The position numbers and the translations under genes were made by a program. A DNA stretch of 18,851 nt, from positions 30,718 to 49,568 of the forward strand of contig DJVY01000080.1 of the NCBI GenBank assembly GCA_002440885.1, read 5' to 3'. Numbering within the stretch: the first letter of the stretch is position 1; the number at the start of each line of letters is the position of its first letter. Positions 1 through 7,441 of this stretch are shown here, piece by piece. The stretch comes from Bacteroidales bacterium UBA6244. Lineage in GTDB: Bacteria > Bacteroidota > Bacteroidia > Bacteroidales > F082. The notes under the pieces were generated by a model. The model was not told where the DNA came from, did no database searches, and saw nothing but the letters and a program-made list of their open reading frames with translations.

Positions 1-813
1 CGCACCATTAACAACGCCGGAATTTCGTCTGATCATGTGTTGAGGATTCAGCGAAAACTTGACCCGCTCATGCTGGAATTGAATGAGCAGGGTTTTTTAA
101 ACGGGCACACCCCGTTTTCTGCTTTGCTTGCATTTGTATCGGTTTTGGTGGCGAGTGCTGCCGGTGTAAGGCATATCGCCTTGTCGAACGAAAACAGCGC
201 CAACGAAAGCACTGTCCCCGATACAAAAATCAACCATCAATACTCCAAATCTTTTGAGTTTGAATCCGACTTCAGATGGTATATCTATCATTTCGTCGAC
301 AGCCAAATGAATTATTTCAGCTTCTTGCGGCCTTTAAGTGAGTTGCAAATTGCCTGGCTTTTTTCCGGATTTGAAAACCACTTGGCTACATTTAGAAGTT
401 GCAATGTGGGCAGCAAAAGCGACACATGGTGCGGAGCTTGTCCGAAATGCCTGTTTACCTATATTATATTGTCTCCTTTTATCCCGCTTGATAAACTGAG
501 GGCTGTTTTTAACAAAGATTTACTTGAAGAGTCCGGGCTTAAAAATACGTTTCTGGAGCTTACGGGTCGTGCCGATATCAAACCTTTTGAGTGTGTGGGT
601 ACGCCAACAGAAGTCAATCAAGCGCTGAATCAGGCTTTTGACGCGACGAATGCCATTCCGGTTTTGCTCCGCGATTATCCCTTGGCAAAAAGTACCGAAA
701 AGGATTTTCAAGCCCTGCTGCGGTTGTTTAACGACGAGCATGCCCTGGATAGCCGCTTTGTTTCCATTTTAAAAAATGCACTGGATGTTAGAATTTCTAA
801 AAGCAATTCTTAA
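1..813 (+). CDS. murL: MurL-type UDP-MurNAc-L-Ala-L-Glu epimerase (5' end missing)
   Basis: The frame is open from base 1, so the gene begins before the window; the GTG at 37 is internal. The 270 residues present are the C-terminal part of a protein I recognise as MurL, which in Xanthomonas oryzae is about 450 aa. MurL epimerises the terminal L-Glu of UDP-MurNAc-L-Ala-L-Glu to D-Glu in an ATP-dependent reaction in the cytoplasm. Visible landmarks are NGHTPFSA (window residues about 35-42), LSNENSANESTV (about 70-81), and a Cys-rich CGACPKC at about 144-150, in a layout like ATP-pyrophosphatase (QueC/asparagine-synthase-like) enzymes. The strongest support is context: the next gene overlaps it by 38 bp and is a MurD-family ligase with MurD2 features, the same pairing as in Xanthomonas. 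Assignment rests on remembered family motifs; a related uncharacterised pyrophosphatase-fold enzyme is the alternative. Confidence 0.82.
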   Translation, partial: RTINNAGISSDHVLRIQRKLDPLMLELNEQGFLNGHTPFSALLAFVSVLVASAAGVRHIALSNENSANESTVPDTKINHQYSKSFEFESDFRWYIYHFVDSQMNYFSFLRPLSELQIAWLFSGFENHLATFRSCNVGSKSDTWCGACPKCLFTYIILSPFIPLDKLRAVFNKDLLEESGLKNTFLELTGRADIKPFECVGTPTEVNQALNQAFDATNAIPVLLRDYPLAKSTEKDFQALLRLFNDEHALDSRFVSILKNALDVRISKSNS

Positions 814-2131
814 GGGTTATCAACGGATAATCATACTCGGCTTCGGACGCGAGGGGAGGTCAACTTACCGAACTATCCGACGTGTTTTTCCGGATATCGC
901 GTTGGTGGTGGCTGATGCCAATATGTCAGTTAAGCAGGATACAGAGACCGTTGGTGATAACCATCTGACCTTTGTTACAGGAAGCCACTATTTGCAATGT
1001 CTGACTGAAAAAGCCGTTGTGTTCAAGTCGCCGGGGGTGAGTTTTAACCCCGACCACTTGCACCCGGAATGTTTATTGACCTCACAAACGGATTTGTTTA
1101 TCCAGCATTACGGAAATCGAACCATTGGTGTTTCCGGAACAAAGGGGAAAAGCACTACATCTTCCCTGATTTTTCACTTTTTAAGCCAAAACAACCTTGA
1201 TACAGTCCTTTTAGGAAACATCGGAATTCCTGCCTTCGATAAAATCGACGAAATCAACGATAAAACCTGGATTGTGTTCGAGCTATCTGCCCATCAGTTG
1301 CAGTATGTTCAACATTCGCCTCATATCGCTGTTCTGCTGAATATCTTCCCCGAGCATCTTGATTATTTCACGCATATCGACAACTATACCCGGGCAAAGA
1401 AAAATCTTTTTGCCTTTCAAAAGCCATGTGATGTCTTGATAAGGCCTTATGCGATGAAGGCTCTCGGAGAGGGAGCTGATTCGGTACAGGTAACCGTAGC
1501 TGACCATGGTGATTTCGCAGACATAAATCTTGACAAAAATGATGGATTCAGGTTTATTGGAGTGCGATATACAGCTATTCAATGGCCTTTGGTAGGACAT
1601 CACAACAGGATAAATACGCTTATGGCCATTGCAGCAGGTAATAAGGCCGGGCTGGAGGTAGAAGAAATGTTACAGGTGTTGCCTTCGTTCAGGTCCTTGC
1701 CACATCGACTTGAATATGTTGCCGAGTTCAACGGAATTACATACTACAACGACAGCATCAGTACGGTTCCTGCTTCGGCTATGGCTGCGGTTGAGGCACT
1801 AAAAGAGGTAGGGACGATTATTCTGGGTGGTTACGACAGGGGGTTGGACTATAGTGAGTTGGCGAATTTTTTAATGAAATCGGAGGTGGAGCACTTTGTT
1901 TTCATCGGCAAAGCCGGGAAAAGTATGCTGGATTTTTTCGACCTTGAGATTAAGCCAAACCTATTTTGGTTTGATAACTTTTCTGACGGAGTTCTGAAAG
2001 CCATTCAACAGACCAAACCCGGAAAAATTTGCCTACTGTCGCCTGCCGCTGCCAGCTACGATGAGTTTCATAATTTTGAGCACCGTGGCGACAAGTTTCG
2101 TGAGCTGGTGAGGAGCCATCATGGAAAATAA
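776..2131 (+). CDS. murD2: MurD-family ligase, probably MurD2 (UDP-MurNAc-L-Ala--L-Glu ligase)
   Basis: A 451-aa Mur ligase of normal MurD length. In order: an N-terminal UDP-binding Rossmann segment (ILGFGREGRS, 19-28), ATP P-loop GTKGKSTT (121-128), LGNIG (146-150), ELSAHQLQ (169-176), FPEHLDYF (191-198), the probable carbamylated lysine K208, GHHNRIN (274-280), LPHRLE (308-313), NDSIST (325-330), GGYDRGLDY (351-359) and SPAAASYDEF (422-431). Canonical MurD adds D-Glu to UDP-MurNAc-L-Ala; MurD2 adds L-Glu and leaves inversion to MurL. I chose MurD2 because of the overlap with murL, the absence of dcw-cluster neighbours, and the Arg at 355 where E. coli MurD has the substrate lysine K348. 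The ATG at 776 overlaps murL by 38 bp; ATG 785 (29 bp overlap) is equally plausible. The overlap implies co-transcription and translational coupling. Mur-ligase membership is near certain; L-Glu specificity is inferred. Confidence 0.85.
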   Translation: MHWMLEFLKAILKGYQRIIILGFGREGRSTYRTIRRVFPDIALVVADANMSVKQDTETVGDNHLTFVTGSHYLQCLTEKAVVFKSPGVSFNPDHLHPECLLTSQTDLFIQHYGNRTIGVSGTKGKSTTSSLIFHFLSQNNLDTVLLGNIGIPAFDKIDEINDKTWIVFELSAHQLQYVQHSPHIAVLLNIFPEHLDYFTHIDNYTRAKKNLFAFQKPCDVLIRPYAMKALGEGADSVQVTVADHGDFADINLDKNDGFRFIGVRYTAIQWPLVGHHNRINTLMAIAAGNKAGLEVEEMLQVLPSFRSLPHRLEYVAEFNGITYYNDSISTVPASAMAAVEALKEVGTIILGGYDRGLDYSELANFLMKSEVEHFVFIGKAGKSMLDFFDLEIKPNLFWFDNFSDGVLKAIQQTKPGKICLLSPAAASYDEFHNFEHRGDKFRELVRSHHGK

Positions 2132-2159
2132 TTGGTCGTCACGGCATAATCGCGTAAAA

Positions 2160-2184
2160 TTTGATTGTGTTTTTCGTAGTTTTG
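2160..2184 (+). promoter_or_regulatory. Candidate Bacteroidota promoter of recN
   Basis: TAGTTTTG at 2177-2184 matches the -7 consensus TAnnTTTG exactly and lies 28 bases before the recN ATG. The nearest TTTG (2160-2163) is only 13 bases upstream, shorter than the usual 17-23, so the -33 element is poor. Transcription from the mur genes could also read through the 81-base gap. Confidence 0.35.
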
Positions 2185-2212
2185 CCCTGACCTGGAGGTA
2201 AATTATCTGGTT

Positions 2213-3868
2213 ATGTTAAAATCCTTACTAGTACAAAATTACGCGTTAATAGATCACCTGGAAATTGATTTTTCTGTTGGGTTTACTGCTATTACTGGTG
2301 AAACGGGTGCGGGAAAATCTATCTTGCTCGGGGCACTGGGGCTTATTCTTGGGAATCGTGCCGATTTAAATGTGCTAAAGGATACAAATCAAAAATGTCT
2401 GGTGGAGGGGGTTTTCGATACCTCACATTTGAATCTGGACACTTTTTTCAAAGAAAATGATCTGGATTTAGAGCCTGCTACAACGATACGTCGCGAAATC
2501 TCCGCCTCGGGAAAATCACGTGCCTTTATCAACGATACGCCGGTCAATTTACAGCAACTAAAAGATCTGGGTTTTTTTCTTGTCGACATTCATTCGCAAC
2601 ACGAAACCCTTCAGTTGGGAGAAGCTGCTTTTCAGTTGGAGGTGTTGGACAGCTTTATTCATCGATCGGAATTGCTTGCAGCGTATTTGCGCGAGTACGT
2701 TAATTACAAAGAAGTTACCTCCCATCTTGAGCAACTACAACACCAACGTAACGAGTTGAGGCGTCAGGAGGATTTGCTCCGGTTTCAATATGAGGAGCTT
2801 TCAGGTGTGGACTTAAACAGCGACAATTTCGATCAGCTAGAGGAAAGACTCAGGTTTTTAAACCATGCTGAAGAAATTAAAAACACGTTGGCGTTGGCCA
2901 CAGCTTTGCTGGATGAAGGCCAGAACCCGGTTATTGAATCGCTTCAGCAGATTGTTCGTTCGATGGATAAGATCAAAAACGTTTTTCCGGCGGCGGAATC
3001 TCAGAGTCAACGTTTTCAATCTGTTATTATTGAGGTAAAAGATGTGTTGTCTGAAATCCAGGCTCAACTGCTTGATACAGAATTTAGTCCGGGAGAATGG
3101 GAAATGTTGACCCAAAAAATGGATGCCCTGAATAAATTGATGTTTAAGCATCATGTAAAAGATATGCAAGGGTTACAGCAGCTCAAAGCCTCTATTGACC
3201 AACAACTAGCCGGTGTAGAAAAGCTTGAAGAGGACATACTTCAGGCCGAGAAAAGGCTGAGCTTGTCGAGGTTAGGAGTTCGTGCCAAGGCTAACGAGTT
3301 AAATGATGAACGGACAAAGCACGCGGTTTTGTTTTCGCGACAAGTGCAGGAATTGCTTCCGTCGTTGGGGATGAAAGAGGCGGTTTTTGCTGCAAAGGTT
3401 GAACGACTTTCAGTGTTTAATGAGAAAGGTAACGACAAGGTAACTTTCTGGTTTAGTGCCAATAAAGGAGTTGCTCCGGGCGAGATTTCACGCATGGCCA
3501 GCGGGGGTGAGCTTTCGCGACTTATGCTCGCTGTAAAAACACTGATTACAAAGGAGCAAATGCTTCCAACGGTGATTTTCGATGAAATTGATTCGGGAGT
3601 TTCCGGTGACATCGCCGGTAGGGTAGGGTTGATGATGAAGCAAATGGGTGCGCATCACCAGGTTATATCAATAAGTCATTTGCCTCAGATAGCTGCTGCA
3701 GCAGGCTGCCAACTTAAAGTGTACAAAACAACAGACACGCAAAACACATTTACCCGCATCAAAACGCTGAGTCAGCCGGAACGTGTTGATGAAATAGCGC
3801 AAATGATTAGCAGCGAACGAATTACAGATGCTACGCGACAAGCGGCACGCGAGTTGCTCAATGGCTGA
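2213..3868 (+). CDS. recN: DNA repair protein RecN
   Basis: A full-length (551 aa) RecN, an SMC-like cytoplasmic ATPase that acts at double-strand breaks and supports RecA-dependent recombinational repair. Walker A GETGAGKS is at residues 29-36, followed by the RecN-typical LGLILGNRAD. A Q-loop-region DIHSQHE lies near 125-131. The long middle part (about 150-390) is rich in Glu, Gln, Lys and Leu and reads as the two arms of an antiparallel coiled coil. The ABC signature SGGELSR starts at about 430, Walker B VIFDEIDSG at about 454-462, and the H-loop sequence ISHLPQ lies just after 485. The ATG is the first in frame, and the sequence from MLKSLLVQNYALI matches how RecN proteins normally begin. 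It lies between murD2 and fabI on the same strand, without overlap. No damage or missing motif is visible. Confidence 0.98.
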   Translation: MLKSLLVQNYALIDHLEIDFSVGFTAITGETGAGKSILLGALGLILGNRADLNVLKDTNQKCLVEGVFDTSHLNLDTFFKENDLDLEPATTIRREISASGKSRAFINDTPVNLQQLKDLGFFLVDIHSQHETLQLGEAAFQLEVLDSFIHRSELLAAYLREYVNYKEVTSHLEQLQHQRNELRRQEDLLRFQYEELSGVDLNSDNFDQLEERLRFLNHAEEIKNTLALATALLDEGQNPVIESLQQIVRSMDKIKNVFPAAESQSQRFQSVIIEVKDVLSEIQAQLLDTEFSPGEWEMLTQKMDALNKLMFKHHVKDMQGLQQLKASIDQQLAGVEKLEEDILQAEKRLSLSRLGVRAKANELNDERTKHAVLFSRQVQELLPSLGMKEAVFAAKVERLSVFNEKGNDKVTFWFSANKGVAPGEISRMASGGELSRLMLAVKTLITKEQMLPTVIFDEIDSGVSGDIAGRVGLMMKQMGAHHQVISISHLPQIAAAAGCQLKVYKTTDTQNTFTRIKTLSQPERVDEIAQMISSERITDATRQAARELLNG

Positions 3869-3903
3869 CATACACATTTCTTTGGTTTCTGCAAACAATA
3901 GTT

Positions 3904-3937
3904 TTTGGTACATTCAATAAAATTGTTTTTATCTTTG
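3904..3937 (+). promoter_or_regulatory. Bacteroidota-type promoter of fabI
   Basis: TTTG at 3904-3907 and TATCTTTG at 3930-3937 match the -33 and -7 elements of Bacteroidota primary-sigma promoters, separated by 22 bases. The start would fall near 3943-3946, giving a leader of about 25 bases before the ATG at 3971. This suggests fabI is transcribed independently of recN. Confidence 0.72.
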
Positions 3938-3970
3938 CGGCCATAATCAGTCTAAATAAAGATAAACATC

Positions 3971-4810
3971 ATGGCTTATAACTTGTTAAAAGGAAAGCGG
4001 GGGATTATTTTTGGAGCGTTGGATGAGAAATCAATAGCCTGGAAAGTTGCTGAAAAAGCTTACGAAGAAGGGGCTGTATTTACCCTTAGCAACACCCCAA
4101 CGGCCTTGCGTTTTGGCGAAATCAACGCGCTGGCCGAAAAATGTAATGCCACCATTATTCCTGCCGATGCCACCAATCTTGACGATCTCACCCATGTTTT
4201 CGAGCAATCGATGGAGATCATGGGCGGAAAAGTAGATTTTATTCTGCATTCGATCGGGATGTCGTTAAACGTGCGGAAAAAGCGTGTTTACAACGACCTG
4301 GATTATAATTTCTTAAACAAAACCCTCGACATAAGTGCCGTTTCTTTCCACAAAATGCTTCAGGTAGCTTTTAAACTTGATGCGATAAGCCGCTGGGGCT
4401 CTGTGGTGGCGCTCTCCTATATTGCCGCACAGCGCACGTTGTATGGGTATAACGATATGGCTGATGCCAAAGCATTGCTCGAATCCATTGCCCGGAGTTT
4501 TGGGTACATTTACGGACGTGAACGCAAAATCAGGGTCAACACCATTTCTCAATCGCCCACGCTGACGACTGCAGGTTCAGGAGTGAAAGGTGTAGGATCG
4601 CTTATGGATTTTACCGACCGCATGTCGCCGCTGGGTAATGCCGATGCCGACGAATGTGCCGATTATTGTGTTACACTCTTCAGCGACCTCACAAGGAAAG
4701 TTACCATGCAAAACCTCTATCATGATGGGGGCTTTAGCAGCATGGGGATGAGCCTGAAAGCCATGAACATCTACGATAAAAACCTGGAAAGTGCCTTGGG
4801 AGGCGATTAG
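3971..4810 (+). CDS. fabI: Enoyl-[acyl-carrier-protein] reductase (NADH), FabI
   Basis: A 279-aa short-chain dehydrogenase-like enzyme that reduces trans-2-enoyl-ACP in the last step of each fatty-acid elongation cycle. The divergent nucleotide-binding loop typical of FabI is at 11-25 (GIIFGALDEKSIAW), in place of the classic GxxxGxG. HSIGMS (93-98) corresponds to the HSIAF region. The catalytic Tyr-x6-Lys pair is Y160 and K167 in YNDMADAKALLES, with the additional FabI tyrosine at Y150 ten residues earlier. The substrate-loop region SQSPTLTTAGSG (193-204) and the C-terminal HDGGFSSMG (251-259) are also as expected. Length is slightly above E. coli FabI (262 aa). A strong promoter match precedes it and a weak hairpin follows, so it is likely monocistronic. 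The - strand accessory genes begin immediately downstream, convergent to it. Confidence 0.97.
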   Translation: MAYNLLKGKRGIIFGALDEKSIAWKVAEKAYEEGAVFTLSNTPTALRFGEINALAEKCNATIIPADATNLDDLTHVFEQSMEIMGGKVDFILHSIGMSLNVRKKRVYNDLDYNFLNKTLDISAVSFHKMLQVAFKLDAISRWGSVVALSYIAAQRTLYGYNDMADAKALLESIARSFGYIYGRERKIRVNTISQSPTLTTAGSGVKGVGSLMDFTDRMSPLGNADADECADYCVTLFSDLTRKVTMQNLYHDGGFSSMGMSLKAMNIYDKNLESALGGD

Positions 4811-4898
4811 TCGTACAGTCAAGAAAGAAATTACCAAATCTTTTATTCTGATTCTTAGAACGGATTTGGCGTATCGGAGATAAATCAGAGAAGTTATT

Positions 4899-4922
4899 GC
4901 TGGGCGATTCTCATCGCTCAGC
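4899..4922. terminator. Hairpin between convergent fabI and DUF1287 genes
   Basis: GCTGGGCGAT (4899-4908), loop TCTC, ATCGCTCAGC (4913-4922) forms a 10-bp stem with one G-T pair. It sits in the gap between convergent genes, where a two-way terminator would be expected. Neither side has a clear T-run, so termination is only a suggestion. Confidence 0.35.
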
Positions 4923-4950
4923 GTCAGGTTTCTCGGCATGCTTGCCTCTT

Positions 4951-5535
4951 TCACTTTTTATATCGGTAATGTCCGATTATTTCGTAGGTAAACAAGCAAT
5001 CTTCAAGAACTTGTCCTGCACCAATGTTGTGTATGATTAAGTATCTCTGTCTATCCTGAGATTTTTTTCTGGAGACAATTCCGATGTGGGTAATTCCGCC
5101 ACCTAAATTCCAGCAAACAATTTCTCCGGGCTGAAAGTCATTAGGGTCTTGAGAAATTTTCATGACCGTTCCGTGTCTGGTAAAAAATGTCATAAGGTTA
5201 AGAACTCGTCTATGGTCAATGTTTTTGTCTGGCTGACTTAAACCCCAATTTTTTGGGTATTTTTCAAAGTTAGATTTCATGTCTTGATGAACTTCTTTTT
5301 GTAAGTCGATTCCGAGTTTACGGTAAGCCCGAATAATCACGTCTGTGCACACTCCTTTGTCAGCCGGCACATCTCCGTTTGGGTAGTCAAGCCTAAAATA
5401 TGCAGGGTCGTATTGAACTTTTTGGTATGTTAAAACGAAAGCAGAGTCAGAGAGTCGGGTATAAAAATTTGTTTGTGCTAAGACCGAATTAAGGGACAGC
5501 GTCCATATCAATATTAGAAGAAGAGGCTTTTTCAT
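4951..5535 (-). CDS. Secreted DUF1287 family protein
   Basis: A 194-aa protein with a signal peptide (MKKPLLLILI...LNSVLA, probable cut after residue 20), so exported to the periplasm or beyond. The mature part is a single DUF1287 domain: YPNGDVPADKGVCTDV (51-66), LGIDLQ (74-79), the YPKNWGL region, DHRRV (107-111), a GEIVCWNL stretch near 137-144 with THIGIV (149-154), HNIGAG (169-174) and GHYRY (188-192). Family layout resembles NlpC/P60-like papain-fold hydrolases, with C63 and H150 as the natural catalytic candidates, so peptidoglycan cleavage is plausible; as far as I know the molecular function of DUF1287 is not established. The sequence is much poorer in GC than fabI next door (one line 32% against 55%). 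No promoter of the TAnnTTTG type is evident just upstream. Confidence 0.9.
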   Translation of the reverse strand: MKKPLLLILIWTLSLNSVLAQTNFYTRLSDSAFVLTYQKVQYDPAYFRLDYPNGDVPADKGVCTDVIIRAYRKLGIDLQKEVHQDMKSNFEKYPKNWGLSQPDKNIDHRRVLNLMTFFTRHGTVMKISQDPNDFQPGEIVCWNLGGGITHIGIVSRKKSQDRQRYLIIHNIGAGQVLEDCLFTYEIIGHYRYKK

Positions 5536-5850
5536 ACTTATTTATTTTTTTATTCGTAATTGGCAAGCTAATTCCAATTTTCCAGCTTCATTTTTCCATT
5601 CACTATGAACTTTTTCTTGGTATCCGGGTGCAAGGTTACGCTTTTTAAGTTCTGCCATTGTTTGGAATATTGCCGCTGATTGATATCGACGGATAAAACG
5701 CAGTCATTTTATTGTCAATTTAAAACGGTATAACCTTCGATCAATGCATTTTTTGAACTCAAAAAGTTGAGTCGTTGTTGCTGCCGCACAGGTTTATCAT
5801 TGAATCTAAATGACTCATTTTTATAAATATACTCTCCATATTGTATTGTG
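5536..5850. other. 315-base gap with short ORF remnants
   Basis: No convincing full gene. On the - strand two short open stretches read like protein. One ends at 5542 and can begin at ATG 5658. The other is open for about 47 codons from roughly 5856 to a TGA near 5718, with no start codon at its beginning. Both may be debris of decayed genes at the border of an AT-rich accessory block. A small inverted repeat (ACTCAA...TTGAGT, 5758-5773) has no T-run. I see no RNA gene or promoter. Confidence 0.4.
5542..5658 (-). CDS. Possible 38-aa ORF or gene fragment, unrecognised
   Basis: ATG at 5658 opens a 38-residue reading frame beginning MAELKKRNLAPGYQEK and ending ...QLRIKK at a TAA just upstream of the DUF1287 gene. 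The same frame stays open upstream to a TGA at 5704-5706. Composition is soluble and charged (many Lys and Glu), with no signal peptide or membrane segment. It could be a small gene or the C-terminal scrap of a larger lost gene; no family is recognised and coding status is unproven. Confidence 0.25.
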   Translation of the reverse strand: MAELKKRNLAPGYQEKVHSEWKNEAGKLELACQLRIKK

Positions 5851-7128
5851 CTATTCTATTTTCATTTTCTTTTGGATTGTTCCATCTTCATATATTTCGA
5901 TATAGGGTGTGTTCAAGACAGGACTGAAAATTTCTCTACCAGACAGGTCAACGATTTTTATCAGTTTTTTGTTTGGGTTTTCAGCAGGAATTTCGGTGGT
6001 AAATGTAATGATGCCGTTTTCATCTGTCTTGATTAAGTATATTTTGCGAATATCGCTGTTGTCTTGATAAATACCTGATATGATATAGCCTTCATCTGAG
6101 GTTTGTTGTACATACAATCCATAATCTGATTTTTCTCCTCCATAGGTTCTGGTCCATAAAGTGTTACCATTACTATCGGTTTTGATAAGAAATACTTGGT
6201 TAGCACTATTCGTTGTATGTTTTGTTCCGGCAATGATATAACCCCCATCTGTCGTTTGTTGAACGCAGTTACTTGTTTCTGAGTTATTCTCTTCACCATA
6301 TGTTCTAACCCAGTCAATGATACCATTGTCAGTTAGTTTCAATAGGAGAATGTCAAAGGCGTTGTTATAAATTTTTTCGGTTACGCCTGTTACAATATAT
6401 CCCCCATCAGCAGTTTGTTGTCCTGAATACCCAAAATCCTCATCTACATCATCATAAGTGTTTGTCCATAAAACATTTCCGAGACTATCTGTTCTTATCA
6501 TATACACCCAACCTATTGCTGAGTATTCTACATAGGTTGTGCCGGTAATGAAGTATCCTCCATCATCGGTTTGCCAAACCGATCGCCCAACATTCGAATA
6601 ATTGTCACCGTAGGTTTTAGTCCACATAGTTTCCCCGTTACTATCTGTTTTGACCAGGTATACCTTATCTACCGAAAAATAGGAACTTGTCCCTCCGGTA
6701 ACAATGTATCCTCCATCCATTGTTTGCTGAACAGAATAGCCTGTTTCATCCAAAGTTCCACCATATTCTTTTGACCACAAAGTATCCCCATTGCTGTCGG
6801 TTTTTAAAAGGAATACATCGGTTCTGTAATCGTCTGTTGGCCTTGTTGAGCCGGTAATTATATAACCACCATCTGCCGTTTGATGCCCTGAGCAAAACTT
6901 CTCACTTGAGTTTATACTATGATGTTTAGTCCACAAAGTATCCCCATAGGAGTCAGTTTTTAGCATGTAAACATTGTCTGAATAGTAAGGCTCATTACCG
7001 ATCGCGATGTATCCACCATCTATAGTTTGTTCAACCGAATTAGCTTTTCCACTTCCAAATGTTTTTTCCCATTCCTGGCCGAACAGGAAAGTAGGGATAA
7101 TTAATAAAATTAGCATTAAATGTTTCAT
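5851..7128 (-). CDS. Secreted seven-repeat (beta-propeller-like) protein with T9SS-type tail
   Basis: A 425-aa protein with a signal peptide (MKHLMLILLIIPTFLFGQ). It contains seven near-regular repeats of 49-53 residues. Each has a QTxDGGYIxTG core, starting at Gln 34, 83, 135, 186, 238, 291 and 342, followed by hydrophobic strands and KTDSxGxTLW (examples at 57-66 and 109-118). Seven units with this strand pattern suggest a seven-bladed propeller. The last about 50 residues (KKLIKIVDLSGREIF... to EIYEDGTIQKKMKIE) resemble the T9SS sorting domain that carries proteins across the outer membrane. No catalytic motif is visible, so a binding or adhesive role at the cell surface is a guess. The gene is AT-rich (one line 32% GC). 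The nearest promoter match is about 195 bases upstream, with a short ORF in between. Confidence 0.85.
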   Translation of the reverse strand: MKHLMLILLIIPTFLFGQEWEKTFGSGKANSVEQTIDGGYIAIGNEPYYSDNVYMLKTDSYGDTLWTKHHSINSSEKFCSGHQTADGGYIITGSTRPTDDYRTDVFLLKTDSNGDTLWSKEYGGTLDETGYSVQQTMDGGYIVTGGTSSYFSVDKVYLVKTDSNGETMWTKTYGDNYSNVGRSVWQTDDGGYFITGTTYVEYSAIGWVYMIRTDSLGNVLWTNTYDDVDEDFGYSGQQTADGGYIVTGVTEKIYNNAFDILLLKLTDNGIIDWVRTYGEENNSETSNCVQQTTDGGYIIAGTKHTTNSANQVFLIKTDSNGNTLWTRTYGGEKSDYGLYVQQTSDEGYIISGIYQDNSDIRKIYLIKTDENGIITFTTEIPAENPNKKLIKIVDLSGREIFSPVLNTPYIEIYEDGTIQKKMKIE

Positions 7129-7161
7129 GATATTTTCATTTTTAGGTTTAAGTACTCTGGT

Positions 7162-7293
7162 TTATTGACGCGATATGTATAACGAACGGATACTTCCGAA
7201 TATGAATGCAATTCCACTAAAAGTTGATTGCGATTTTTTTAAATTCCTAAGTGCTTGGTATCCGGGATATTTCTTTAGCAGGTGCTTATTCAT
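7162..7293 (-). CDS. Possible 43-aa small protein behind a promoter, unrecognised
   Basis: ATG at 7293 opens a 43-residue frame (begins MNKHLLKKYPGYQALRN, ends ...RSLYISRQ) that stops with TAA at 7162. It lies about 20 bases downstream of the predicted start of the promoter at 7322-7353, the spacing expected for a first gene. It has a Lys-rich N-terminus and a moderately hydrophobic middle (residues about 25-34, FSGIAFIFGS) followed by basic residues, which could touch a membrane. No family is recognised. It may be a real small gene, a leader peptide for the seven-repeat gene 33 bases further on, or chance. Confidence 0.35.
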   Translation of the reverse strand: MNKHLLKKYPGYQALRNLKKSQSTFSGIAFIFGSIRSLYISRQ

Positions 7294-7321
7294 GAATATT
7301 TTGTTAAAAATTATTGACGGT

Positions 7322-7353
7322 CAAAGGTAGTCACTTTTTTTATTTCATACAAA
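7322..7353 (-). promoter_or_regulatory. Bacteroidota-type promoter upstream of small ORF and seven-repeat gene
   Basis: Read on the - strand, TTTG (7353-7350) and TACCTTTG (7329-7322) are separated by 20 bases, an exact match to the -33/-7 pattern. Initiation would be near 7315. That gives a leader of about 20 bases to the 43-aa ORF and about 190 bases to the seven-repeat gene. Confidence 0.72.
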
Positions 7354-7422
7354 CGAGTGTCATTTTTTTCTGTTGTCAGTCAATGAGGTGTTTAAAGGAA
7401 TAATTGAATTTTAAGCAAAGTG

Positions 7423-7441
7423 GAGGAGTTTTTACTACCTC
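7423..7441 (-). terminator. Weak hairpin after the patatin gene
   Basis: GAGG-AGT, loop TTTT, ACT-A-CCTC gives a short stem with one bulged base, starting three bases past the patatin stop codon. On the - strand it is followed by a mixed T/A-rich stretch without a clean T-run, so this is a low-confidence terminator. Confidence 0.25.

Noticed and set aside
776..2131. Plain canonical murD annotation
   Set aside because: Neighbouring murL, lack of dcw context and Arg at the substrate-lysine position favour MurD2; the canonical assignment remains the fallback.
5758..5773. Inverted repeat ACTCAA/TTGAGT as a terminator
   Set aside because: Only 6 bp, AT-rich and without a following T-run.
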